NCBI GenBank assembly: GCA_006386115.1
Contig: VFIW01000014.1
Coordinates: forward strand, 632,322 to 696,321
Reading direction: 5' to 3'
DNA from: Globisporangium splendens
Lineage: Eukaryota; Oomycota; Peronosporomycetes; Pythiales; Pythiaceae
DNA length: 64,000 nt
Below are positions 9,448-18,217 of this stretch, piece after piece; the stretch's first letter is position 1; every line of letters begins with the position of its first letter. The notes beneath the pieces are model-generated. The model was not told where the DNA came from. It searched no databases and saw only the letters and a program-made list of their open reading frames with translations. Position numbers and translations under genes: made by a program.

Positions 9448-11585
9448 CCGCACCTCGCTCATTCCCCCATTCTCCACTTGGTGCGCGCGTCGGTCGTCCC
9501 ACAATCGCAGCCCACCCACCAGTGCAATTTCCGTATCCGATGGACGCCAATGGTCAGCGCCTGAGCACGAGCAGCAACCCGGGCGGCGCGATCGTCGCGT
9601 CCTCGTCCAACCCCACGGTGCAGGAGGTGCAGGAGTGGAGCAGCGTCGTCGTGGACTACACGCTGCGCTTCGAGCACGTCGCGCTCGACATCTCGACCGA
9701 CCGCATCCTGTACCACCTCGACCTGGAGTTCGAGCAGCCCATCCCGGCGTCCTACATGATGCACTTCGAGTACCTGAGCCTCGGCTGGCCGCTCGGCGGC
9801 ATATGGCAGCTCAAGACCACGACCGACGACAACCGCCGCGCGACGTGCGTGGCCTGGAAGAAGACGGACCTGATGCCCGAAGACGTGGTCGAGATCGCCA
9901 AGAAGTACACCCCACTTGAGGTGTCTATCGAGGACAAAGTCTCTGGGAATGCCCCCATCCGTCCGCCGCCAGTGACGCTCTTTGACTGGAAGATGCAGCT
10001 GGGGACGTGGGACAACCGCAGCCACTGGTTCGTCCGCGAGGTGGGCGCCCTTCCAACCCCAGACAACGCGAACCCTGAGGTCCCCGAAGGCACGCTCTTG
10101 ACGGCGCAGCTCCTCGCGGGTCTCCAGGCTGTCGAGGTCTCTCTGGTCGTGAACGGCATCACGGCCGTCGAGACGGTCGCGCAAACCTTTGACGCTGACG
10201 TGACCTGGGAGCTCACGTTGCCGGGACTCACGACCATGCGCGAGGACTCGGTGCTGCGGGAGTTCCTGGACCTGATCGAGTTCAAGGAGGACGACCTCGA
10301 GTTCTCCAACATCTCGGAGGTGCAGTCGGAGAAGCCACTCGTGACAATCCTCTCGCCCGCGGGTCGCGTCAAGTTCGTGGACCCGTTTGCGGCGGACGGT
10401 AAAATCACGACCGAGAAGCTGCACCACCTCAAGTACTCGCGCCGCGTCGTCGGCGTGTTCACCGAGGAGATGTCGCTGTTCTACTTCCCGTTCGACCAGC
10501 AGAAGCTCACGTTCACGTTCAACATGAGCAAGAGCATCCGGTCGTCGATCCAGATCGCGCCGCCGTCCGCGGATGCGCCGGGCCGGTTCGCGCTGGAGAA
10601 CTTCAAGATGAGCAACGTGTTCGACGTCGCGTGCGGCGACAAGCTGTTCATCGGCGAGGTCGTGGACAGCGGGTCCTCGAAGCTGATCCGCTTCGAGATG
10701 ATGCTGCAGCGCCGCAGTGCGTACTACATGACGAACGTCGCGCTGCCCGCTGCGATCATCACGTATCTGTCCTTCGTGACGTACGCGCCGACGCAGGAAG
10801 ACGGGTCCCTGATGGACATGGGCAACCGACTCCAGGTGGTCGTGACGCTGTTGCTCACTGACGTGACGTTCAAGAGCATGGTCGCGTCGTTGATCCCTCA
10901 GGTATCGTACTTTACGACGCTGGACAAGTACGTGTTTGTGTGCTTCATCATCACGTGCGTGGTGACGCTCGAGAACGCGCTGTTCCCGTTCTTCACGTCG
11001 TACCTCCCGGAAAAGAAAGACGGCTACAGCGAGGACAGTCTTCTGGGCATCTCGTTCTACGGCTTCACGCTCGTGAACCTCGTCTGGGGGCTTTACATCA
11101 TGGCGTGGTACCGCAAGCGCAACGAGCGCACCAAGATCCTGCTCCTGGTCAACGAGTACGCGCGCGCCATCGCGCAGGCGATCCCGAACGCACACAAGGA
11201 GCAGGTGCTGCGCGGTTACCTCAAGAAGCTGAATTACAACGACGCTGACTGTCCGGAGCTGGCGACGACGAAGCGCGGCGATCTGTTCGTGCGGCTGCCG
11301 TCGGACTCGCCCACGGAGGGTACAAAGAAGTCGCCTCACGAGCCCACGAGCGGCATCTTCCGCAAGCAGGCGATCCGTGACCTGCCCGAGATCCAGAAAC
11401 TCTACAGCGAGATGGCGCCGTCCATGGCATCCGTGACGCCATCGTCGCCTGTCAGGAGTGTGCCGTCGCCGACTGAGCCAGCCGCTGGCATTGGCGCTGT
11501 CGTCGCCAAGGAGTACTCGAGCGCGCCTTCAGCCGTCGTCGTGAACGTCGACGTGCAGGAGAACCAGCCGATCACGCCCTACAGC
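9448..11585 (+). repeat. Inverted-repeat arm B (channel gene duplication)
   Basis: Reverse complement of about 656-2793, with near-complete nucleotide identity through the proximal promoter and coding region. Divergence is confined to a 42-bp patch at 11224-11265, two bases in a Met/Ile codon shortly downstream, a one-base indel in the 5' flank and the 3' end of the coding region. The arms are separated by about 6.7 kb. Confidence 0.9.
9457..9475 (+). promoter_or_regulatory. Oomycete Inr/FPR-like transcription start site
   Basis: GCTCATTCCCCCATTCTCC matches 17 of 19 positions of the recalled oomycete core start-site consensus. It lies 65-83 bp upstream of the ATG at 9540, which supports that ATG over the longer in-frame extension to 9426: the extension would begin upstream of the transcription start. 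Confidence 0.6.
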
Positions 11586-11603
11586 GCCTACAAGGGCAAC
11601 TAG
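9540..11603 (+). CDS. Cys-less pentameric ligand-gated ion channel (copy 3)
   Basis: A 687-aa single-exon channel subunit, nearly identical to the minus-strand gene at 626-2701. The beta-rich ligand-binding-type domain occupies about residues 20-395, with the FPFD signature at about 316-319. M1 starts at about 401, M2 covers about 430-452, M3 464-485 and M4 503-524; a cytosolic-type tail of about 160 residues follows. Known family members need five subunits round a central pore; whether this forms homo- or heteropentamers with its neighbours is unknown. The pore helix carries Asp at 11', where paralogues 2 and 4 have Ala. The protein ends in a short tail different from copy 1. An in-frame ATG further upstream (9426) lies before the apparent transcription start and was rejected. 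Confidence 0.9.
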   Translation: MDANGQRLSTSSNPGGAIVASSSNPTVQEVQEWSSVVVDYTLRFEHVALDISTDRILYHLDLEFEQPIPASYMMHFEYLSLGWPLGGIWQLKTTTDDNRRATCVAWKKTDLMPEDVVEIAKKYTPLEVSIEDKVSGNAPIRPPPVTLFDWKMQLGTWDNRSHWFVREVGALPTPDNANPEVPEGTLLTAQLLAGLQAVEVSLVVNGITAVETVAQTFDADVTWELTLPGLTTMREDSVLREFLDLIEFKEDDLEFSNISEVQSEKPLVTILSPAGRVKFVDPFAADGKITTEKLHHLKYSRRVVGVFTEEMSLFYFPFDQQKLTFTFNMSKSIRSSIQIAPPSADAPGRFALENFKMSNVFDVACGDKLFIGEVVDSGSSKLIRFEMMLQRRSAYYMTNVALPAAIITYLSFVTYAPTQEDGSLMDMGNRLQVVVTLLLTDVTFKSMVASLIPQVSYFTTLDKYVFVCFIITCVVTLENALFPFFTSYLPEKKDGYSEDSLLGISFYGFTLVNLVWGLYIMAWYRKRNERTKILLLVNEYARAIAQAIPNAHKEQVLRGYLKKLNYNDADCPELATTKRGDLFVRLPSDSPTEGTKKSPHEPTSGIFRKQAIRDLPEIQKLYSEMAPSMASVTPSSPVRSVPSPTEPAAGIGAVVAKEYSSAPSAVVVNVDVQENQPITPYSAYKGN

Positions 11604-12179
11604 CGGATGACGGATGCGCGGATAACCACCACGCGGTGGATGTGCCCCCGCTCACACTAATCATTCTCCGTGCGCGTGATGCCCCAAGAGATGCGGTGCG
11701 TCTGACTTCCATTGATGTGTTGTGTTGTGTGCTTTCGAAAATCGAGCATCACGTAGGTTCAGTTCTCCTGATGGAGCATATATGCGTTCTAAACAGGGTT
11801 ATCATCATCCAATTTCGATGTACAAGATTGCATTTATATCCGATATAAACAGGTTTATACCAAAGTGTCAACACCAGTGCCGTGTGACCACGCTTTCGAT
11901 GCACTCCCATCTGATGAAAAGCGCAAATCGCTTCAGCACCGCCAAGCACGCGTTGTCCTTCGCGCTGTGTGCTGGTGTGCGGAAGACGCGGCGGACGTGG
12001 GTGCACTTTGCCATGTGCTACTGTCACGTGTTCGCTCTAATCGATTGTGTGGCGGTCTGCCACTTGTCAACTCGCCGCGTCTCGCCCAAGTGTCACGGAC
12101 TGTTGCTTTCCACCTCCGCATTTCGTTTAGCCGAGCCAAGCTGAAGAACCTCACGACCCCCACGAGCGACTACGCCCTC
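11604..12179. other. Spacer between channel genes 3 and 4
   Basis: Holds the 3' flank of copy 3 and the promoter of paralogue 4. From 11865 the frame of gene 4 is open for 105 codons without an ATG, so it is probably untranslated leader and not coding sequence; a non-AUG or spliced upstream start cannot be excluded. Nothing else is recognisable. Confidence 0.45.
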
Positions 12180-14315
12180 ATGCCCAGCACGACGACCACG
12201 AGCAGCAGCGGCCAGACGCTGCAGCTTCCGTCTGCGCCGCCGTCCACATCGTCGCTGCTGGATGCCGCGGCGACCGTGGTCCAGATCCAGCGCTGGTCCA
12301 CCAAGCTCATCAAGTACCATGTGCGTGTGGAGCATGCGGCCGTCGACATCTCCACCGACCGCATGGTGTACTTTCTCGACTGTGAGCTCGACACGCCGAT
12401 CCCGCCAGCGTACGTGGACCACTTTGAGTTTATTTGTCTCGGCTGGCCGCTCGGTGGCATCTGGAAGATCATCAAGACGGACGCCAGCAAGCGCGTGCTC
12501 AAGTGCCTCTCGTGGCGCAAGACGGAGCTCAACCACGAACAAGTGGACGCGGTGAACGAGGAACTCGCCAAGCGCCAGCAAGTCGCCGTGCCAGACCCGC
12601 CGCTCAAGATCTTTGACTGGAAAATGCAACTGGGCACGTGGAAGAACAAGAACCACTGGTTCCTGCGCGATTCGGGGCTCCCCGTGCCACCGCCAGAAGG
12701 TTCCGATAAGGCTACTGCTGGTGGTGCTGCGTATCCGACGGAGATCCCATTGGGTACGCTCGTGGATGTGAAGTTGATGGCTGGTTTTGCACCCCTCGAG
12801 GTGTACCTGAGCGTCAACACCATCACGTCCATCGACACTGTGGCGCAGACGTACACGGCCGACGTGACGTGGGAAATCACCTTCTCAGCGGTCACGGCGA
12901 TCCGCGAAGACTCGGTGCTCCGAGAGTTGCTCGACGTGCTCGAGTTCAACGAGGATGAGTTCGAGTTCCGCAACATCACGTCGATGCAGGAAGAGCTCGA
13001 TATCAAGACGGTACTCGCGTTTGCTGGCACGGTCGAGTTCAGGGACCCGCTGGTGCCTGACGTGCCGGCAAAGGAAATGCTGAGTCACCTCAAGTTCAGT
13101 CGCCGCACCATCGCCGTGTTCAACGAGGAAATGTCGCTCTACAACTTCCCCTACGACCAACAGAAGCTCAGCTTCGAGTTCTCCATGACCGGTGGCGTGC
13201 GTGCGTCGCTGCCGATCTCACCTGCGCCGATCGATCCGGGCAAGTTTGTTCTTGAGAACTACAAACTCGCTAATGTGTTCGATGTCGTCTACGGCTCCAA
13301 AGTGTTTGTCGGGGATATTTTCGATACCCCGGACAAGAAGACGATCGATTTTGAAATGACTCTCGGGCGACAAAGCGGGTACTACTTCACGAACGTCGCG
13401 GTCCCCGCCGCAATCATCACGTACCTCAGTTTCACGACGTACGCGCCACTGGACGACGGCTCACTCATGGACACGAGTTCGCGACTGCAGATCGTGATGA
13501 CGCTGCTGCTCACGGCCGTGACGTTCAAGTCCCAGGTCGCGTCGCTCATTCCCCAGGTCTCGTACTTCACGTCGCTCGACAAGTACGTCTTCTTCTGCTT
13601 CGTGGTCACGTGCCTGGTGACGGTCGAGAACTCGCTGTACCCGGTGATCGTGAAGCTGTTTCCGTCGGGGGATACATGGCAAGAGCAGGGGCTGCTCAGT
13701 TTCTCGATTAGCGCGTTCAGTCTCATCAACTTGGTTTGGGCATCGTACTTGATCCTCTGGGTCCGGTTGCGTGCGCGTCGATCCAAGATCCTGCTCAAAG
13801 TGGAAGAATATGTGCGCGTCGTGTCTGCGGCGGTGCCAGCTAGCCATCGCGAAGCTGTGCTGCGAGAATACCTCGACGAAATGAACCTCAAGGAGTGGGA
13901 GATGCCGCAGATCACGTGCACCAAATTCGGGTACCTGTACCTTGAGCTTCCCGAAGATTCTGCTAGCGCTGACAAGAACAAGAACACCGCCGAGCCAATG
14001 AGCCTCGTGTTCCGCGAGGAAGCGCGCGGCGATCTCTCAGCCATTCAGCGGCTCTACCACAAACTGGATCCGTCTGCGTCAAGTACCGATGCATCCATCG
14101 ATTTGAACGACCACGGTGAAATCGCAGCGAACGGCATGGTGAGCCGCATGTCGAGCTCATGCATTGTCGTCAACATGCAGGACGAGTGTGACGTCGCTCC
14201 TTTGCGTCAAAGTCTCGGATCCGCTCCTCGTCGTCGTCAGTCGCGCGCATCAGCTGAACATGCGCATTACAGCGCGTCACTGGAGCACGGAATAGCAAAG
14301 CAGCAGTCAATATAA
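12180..14315 (+). CDS. Cys-less pentameric ligand-gated ion channel (paralogue 4)
   Basis: A 711-aa single-exon paralogue, tandem and co-oriented with copy 3. It has the same architecture: conserved FDWKMQLGTW block, signature loop FPYDQQKLSF (Tyr replacing Phe) again without Cys-loop cysteines, M1 (VPAAIITYLSF), M2 (SSRLQIVMTLLLTAVTF with 9' Leu), M3, M4 and a tail of about 200 residues, longer and more charged than in the others. The start is the first ATG of the frame. The Tyr variant, the different M2 flank (Ser-Ser before Arg0') and the divergent tail suggest a functionally distinct subunit. The cluster of four may supply alternative or mixed pentamers. Ion selectivity cannot be assigned. 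Confidence 0.88.
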   Translation: MPSTTTTSSSGQTLQLPSAPPSTSSLLDAAATVVQIQRWSTKLIKYHVRVEHAAVDISTDRMVYFLDCELDTPIPPAYVDHFEFICLGWPLGGIWKIIKTDASKRVLKCLSWRKTELNHEQVDAVNEELAKRQQVAVPDPPLKIFDWKMQLGTWKNKNHWFLRDSGLPVPPPEGSDKATAGGAAYPTEIPLGTLVDVKLMAGFAPLEVYLSVNTITSIDTVAQTYTADVTWEITFSAVTAIREDSVLRELLDVLEFNEDEFEFRNITSMQEELDIKTVLAFAGTVEFRDPLVPDVPAKEMLSHLKFSRRTIAVFNEEMSLYNFPYDQQKLSFEFSMTGGVRASLPISPAPIDPGKFVLENYKLANVFDVVYGSKVFVGDIFDTPDKKTIDFEMTLGRQSGYYFTNVAVPAAIITYLSFTTYAPLDDGSLMDTSSRLQIVMTLLLTAVTFKSQVASLIPQVSYFTSLDKYVFFCFVVTCLVTVENSLYPVIVKLFPSGDTWQEQGLLSFSISAFSLINLVWASYLILWVRLRARRSKILLKVEEYVRVVSAAVPASHREAVLREYLDEMNLKEWEMPQITCTKFGYLYLELPEDSASADKNKNTAEPMSLVFREEARGDLSAIQRLYHKLDPSASSTDASIDLNDHGEIAANGMVSRMSSSCIVVNMQDECDVAPLRQSLGSAPRRRQSRASAEHAHYSASLEHGIAKQQSI

Positions 14316-14714
14316 ACAGCAGCTCACTGAAAACAGTGAGTGATGTAGAAAGCGCAACGGCCAACCTTAACACGCACACAGGATCCATATATGCGTTTAC
14401 TTTTGCATCTGAAAGCAACTTGAGAGTTCTTCGAAGTCCAAAAACTCAGCCGTTCGACAACATTAAGTGCTGAGTGGAAGCATGGTCCAATACTCAGTGC
14501 AACTGCCTGCTCTGCGCATGCCTGTGCGAAAATGCAGTAAGGCACAGCAGTTCGTGCCGCGCGATGTGCCCAAGTACAGTGTACTGTGCCAAGACCATAC
14601 CCAAGCTCACACACATCTTTCGAGAGAGACAGAATAAACAAAACATGTATTGCTGAAAAAAAACAAGAGAAAACAAAATCAAAGCAGTTGCCGTGGCTCA
14701 ATACACTCGGTCGC
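14316..14714. other. Convergent intergenic spacer
   Basis: About 400 bp between the 3' ends of paralogue 4 (plus) and the HTH-repeat gene (minus). It presumably holds both 3' untranslated regions. No further element is seen. Confidence 0.5.
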
Positions 14715-17700
14715 CTACCGCTTCTTCGTTGTGCGGCCACGTACCGCGGGATTCTTTCGCACCGTCCGCACAGACGTGGTGGTGCCGCGCTTTGTGCGCG
14801 AGAAGATCCCGTACCGCTGCTGGAATCTGTACAACCAGCCATTCGAGAACGTCATGTCAGCGAGCACTTCATGCCGCGGGTGGTACCGCTCCTCAGTGAG
14901 CAACTCGTCCCGCAGCGCGGCTGCTTTCGCGGCGATCGCCTTCCCGGAAACGTTCTCGCCCTTCATCTTGCACGACAGGACCCACTTGAGCAGCTCCTTC
15001 TCCAACTGGGGACACACCACCGTCGTGTTCTTCTTCCGAGTCGCGGCGTCGGCGCGCTGGATCGGAGAATCCTCGTCCTCCGTATTGACACCGGCCGCGA
15101 GACGCTCCTTGTAGCGCTTGATGATCCCCGACATCGTCGATCGCGACGGCGCTTTCGCCAGTTTAAACTCGTTGGTCGCCCAATCGGCCAACGCGGTCAT
15201 CTTCATCGACGGATCGGTCTGGTAGTACTCGTACAATCGCTCCTTCTCCTCGAGGGTCATGTGCGTGCGCAATAAATACTTGGGCCGCGAGAGCTCTTTC
15301 TTCTTTGCCTTCGTCTTGTTCCGTCGCGTCAACAGCTCAAACTTTGTCTGGAAGCGGTACAGCCAGCCTTGCGAAAAAGTCATGGCCGCCAGCGCGTTGT
15401 GATCAATGTCGTCGCGATTCTCCTGCAGCAGTAGATCACGAAACGCGTGCGCCTTCTGCTGAACGAGCTTCCCGCCGACTTGTTCACCGCGAGAGCGGCA
15501 CTCGTAGATCCATCGAATGAGCTCGCTCTCCAACGCCGGACACGTCACCTTGTACGTCTTCTTTCGGGCGTCCGTGTTCATGAACGAAGACGTCCCATCC
15601 ACGCCTTCCGCCATGCGATCCGGGTTTTCGTGAATCTCGCGTTGCTTGCGGAGCAATTTGGAAATGCTTGACTCCGACGGCACTGTCACCAAGTTAAACT
15701 GCGACGCAGCCCACTCGCCCAGCCAGTACCGCGTGACCGACGGGTTCGCCAGATGGTACGCGTACAACTGCGCTTTCTCGCCATAGGTCATGCGCGCGCG
15801 CTTTGAGCGATGCTCAATGGACGGTCCCGGTCGGTTCGTACCGTTAAACGCGCCGAACTCGTCTCGCCCACGCTTAGCCCCCGTCGTTTGTGCCGCATTG
15901 TCACTTGGCTTTTCGTACGTGGGCAAGTTGTACTTGTCTTGGAACACCTGGAGCCACCCCATGGTGAACCGCATTTCGGCCAATGCCGCGCGGCGCAGTG
16001 GATCTAGCTCGGTCTTCAGCATTTTTTCACGAACCGAAGCGGCCTCGAGCCGAATCTCGTGCTCTGGCACACGCTCTCCCCGGACGCGAGTCCACAGCAG
16101 CACTCTCTTTTCCAACGCCTGCGTCACCTGGTTGTACGCATTCCGCTTCGCCTCTTTCTCCATGCGCTTGGCAGCCTCGAGAGCGGCAGCTTCGGCGGCA
16201 GCACGGGCAGCAGCTGCAGCCGCATTCGCAGCGGCTGTCGCAGCAGCAGCCGCGGCAGCGTTTCGACGAGCAGCAGCAGCAGCACTTGCGGTTGCCTCTG
16301 CAGCCGTCCGTGGGTGCCACGTAGCATTGGCGACGGCAGACTCGATATCTTGTCTCGTTGGAGCACGTGCACCACGAGCGGCCATCTCATCCACGCCCAT
16401 GTCCACAGCATCGTCCTCATCCCCGGTGCTTTGCTGAGCCGAGAGCAAATTGGTCTGGTGCTTCTGCTGAAAGCGACGCAGCCACTCCATCGAGAACTCC
16501 ATCGCAGACTTGAGCGTCTCTGGATGCGTGTGATTCGTCAGCAGCCGGTCACGAATCGCAGTCGCTTTGTCGCGGATCCAGTTGTCAGGGATACGCTCAC
16601 CACGCTCTTCACAATTCTTAACCCACCGCAGCAGCTCCTGTTCCAACGCGGCCGACAGCTCCACGATGCTGCAAGAGGACGTCGCGCTGTCAGCAGAGTC
16701 TGCCGTCGTCGCCGTCGTAGTCGCTGTGGCAGAAACAGTAGTCGTGGTGTCTTCGGCATCAGAAGAACTGCTACTCATTTCATCAATCTCGGCGACAGAC
16801 TGATCCGGACGCTCCTGGTGCTGCTTGAGCACATTCGAGACCGTGGATACCGACGGCGTCTTGCTGAGTTGGAACTCGGCAGCCGCCCAGTTCGCCAACT
16901 CCTGAAGCGACATCATCGGGTCAGCCTTGTACTGCTCGTAGATCCCATCCTTCTGCTCCTTGGTCATGTGCTTGCCACGGACCTTTCCGGACGAGGTAGC
17001 CGCCATACTCGTAGTAGTAGCTGCGGCTTCTGTGGCCGTGGAGCGTGGAATCGCTCGCCCTTTTGGCTTGATTGGCAACCGCGGCACAACCTTCTTGACC
17101 ACAAGCGGTACGTCTGGGATCATGCGAATGATGCGAGACGGCGCACTCTGGCGTGGAGGTGCAATCTGTGCGGACGTCAACGCCGCATCTGCAAATGAGG
17201 AGAGCTGCGTCGCAGCCATCTGGCTCAGCTGAGCAACATCCTTCTGGTTGTAGCACTGCTCCTGGAACTTGCGGACCCACTCCACCGTAAACTTCATGGA
17301 CTTCTGGATGGTCTTGGGGCGCGGGTGATTCTTGAGCAGACGATCACGGATCGTTGCCGCTTTCTTGCGGATCTCCTGGACACTTGGACCTTCACCACGA
17401 GTTTCCATCTCCACGAGCCATTCCTGCAACTCCGGCTCCAAGGTCGCATACAATTTCGAGACGATGGCATTCTGAATGGTGGTGCCGCTAGCAGGCACAC
17501 CGGCGCCTTTGGGCTTTCTCCCGCGCTTGTTCGTCGTCGGGGCAGTCACAGTCGTCGTAGACGTAATGATACCAGCGGCGTTGCCTTGAGCCCCTCCGCC
17601 GCGTTCTTCGCTCTCGTCAATTTCTTCTTCCACCTCTTCTTCTTCTTCCTCGTCTTCCTCTTCTTCTTCGATTCTATGGCCTCCAGCATGCTCACTAGCG

Positions 17701-17942
17701 TCACCAGCGCCGCCGCCAGACCGCTCCGGGTGCTCCTTGTACCACTGGACGAGCGACACCATCGTGCTCTCGGCCGGCACCTTGTCGAGCCGGAAGAGCG
17801 CGGCCGCCCACTCCGCCAGCGCCGCCATGGACACCAGCGGGTTGGACACGTAGTGCGCATACACGCGCGCCTCCTCGTCCAGCGTCATGCGCCGCCGGTG
17901 CGTCGTCGTCGTCGTCGCCGTCATCATCGCCTTCTTCGCCAT
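14715..17942 (-). CDS. Tandem-repeat helix-turn-helix protein (psq/CENP-B-type HTH units, no transposase domain)
   Basis: A 1075-aa protein, probably nuclear and DNA-binding. It is made of alternating modules. The first type is a psq-like HTH of about 57 residues (pattern RxxMTxxEKxxxYxxYxxxPxxxxxxLAxWAAxxF), at about residues 15-70, 322-380, 712-770 and 890-945. The second is a CENP-B/Tc5-type HTH of about 75 residues (pattern ALExELxxWxxxxxxRGExV, ending MxFxxxWLxxFQxxY), at about 160-232, 420-500, 600-675, 790-870 and 965-1050. The third CENP-B-type unit is preceded not by a psq unit but by a long Ala-rich helix (about 535-588). Acidic and Thr/Ser-rich linkers separate the units, and the C-terminus is basic. 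In pogo-like transposases one such pair precedes a DDE domain; here the pair is multiplied and no DDE domain follows, so a domesticated regulator or chromatin protein is inferred. The ATG at 17942 opens the first Thr-rich/HTH unit; the upstream in-frame extension to 18107 looks like leader. Confidence 0.8.
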   Translation of the reverse strand: MAKKAMMTATTTTTHRRRMTLDEEARVYAHYVSNPLVSMAALAEWAAALFRLDKVPAESTMVSLVQWYKEHPERSGGGAGDASEHAGGHRIEEEEEDEEEEEEVEEEIDESEERGGGAQGNAAGIITSTTTVTAPTTNKRGRKPKGAGVPASGTTIQNAIVSKLYATLEPELQEWLVEMETRGEGPSVQEIRKKAATIRDRLLKNHPRPKTIQKSMKFTVEWVRKFQEQCYNQKDVAQLSQMAATQLSSFADAALTSAQIAPPRQSAPSRIIRMIPDVPLVVKKVVPRLPIKPKGRAIPRSTATEAAATTTSMAATSSGKVRGKHMTKEQKDGIYEQYKADPMMSLQELANWAAAEFQLSKTPSVSTVSNVLKQHQERPDQSVAEIDEMSSSSSDAEDTTTTVSATATTTATTADSADSATSSCSIVELSAALEQELLRWVKNCEERGERIPDNWIRDKATAIRDRLLTNHTHPETLKSAMEFSMEWLRRFQQKHQTNLLSAQQSTGDEDDAVDMGVDEMAARGARAPTRQDIESAVANATWHPRTAAEATASAAAAARRNAAAAAAATAAANAAAAAARAAAEAAALEAAKRMEKEAKRNAYNQVTQALEKRVLLWTRVRGERVPEHEIRLEAASVREKMLKTELDPLRRAALAEMRFTMGWLQVFQDKYNLPTYEKPSDNAAQTTGAKRGRDEFGAFNGTNRPGPSIEHRSKRARMTYGEKAQLYAYHLANPSVTRYWLGEWAASQFNLVTVPSESSISKLLRKQREIHENPDRMAEGVDGTSSFMNTDARKKTYKVTCPALESELIRWIYECRSRGEQVGGKLVQQKAHAFRDLLLQENRDDIDHNALAAMTFSQGWLYRFQTKFELLTRRNKTKAKKKELSRPKYLLRTHMTLEEKERLYEYYQTDPSMKMTALADWATNEFKLAKAPSRSTMSGIIKRYKERLAAGVNTEDEDSPIQRADAATRKKNTTVVCPQLEKELLKWVLSCKMKGENVSGKAIAAKAAALRDELLTEERYHPRHEVLADMTFSNGWLYRFQQRYGIFSRTKRGTTTSVRTVRKNPAVRGRTTKKR

Positions 17943-18217
17943 GTTCGTTCCCCCTCTTGGACGTTCGGAGCTGCGAAGAAGCCCCCGCGCTTTCAAGTGA
18001 ACTGCGAAAACGCATACGTAAGGGAGGTGAAGATGAGATGCGAGAGGTTTTGATCGCTTTAGAGAGGGAAACAGCATGTTTTGAAATTGAACTGAGCCCA
18101 TCACCATGCCATGTCACTATCTTGAAAATGGAAACACTCAAACGAGGTTTTTCTCAGTGTTTTGTGCTTTTTGTTTTTTCTGATCCAGATCGAAATGCTC
18201 CAGACTTGAAAGGAACA

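Noticed and set aside
9426..9539. Longer N-terminus of channel copy 3 from the ATG at 9426
   Set aside because: It would start upstream of the apparent initiator at 9457-9475, and the equivalent extension in copy 1 has no matching ATG.
11865..12179. 105-codon upstream extension of channel gene 4
   Set aside because: Begins at GTG, contains no ATG, and is composed of unconserved sequence; more likely leader.
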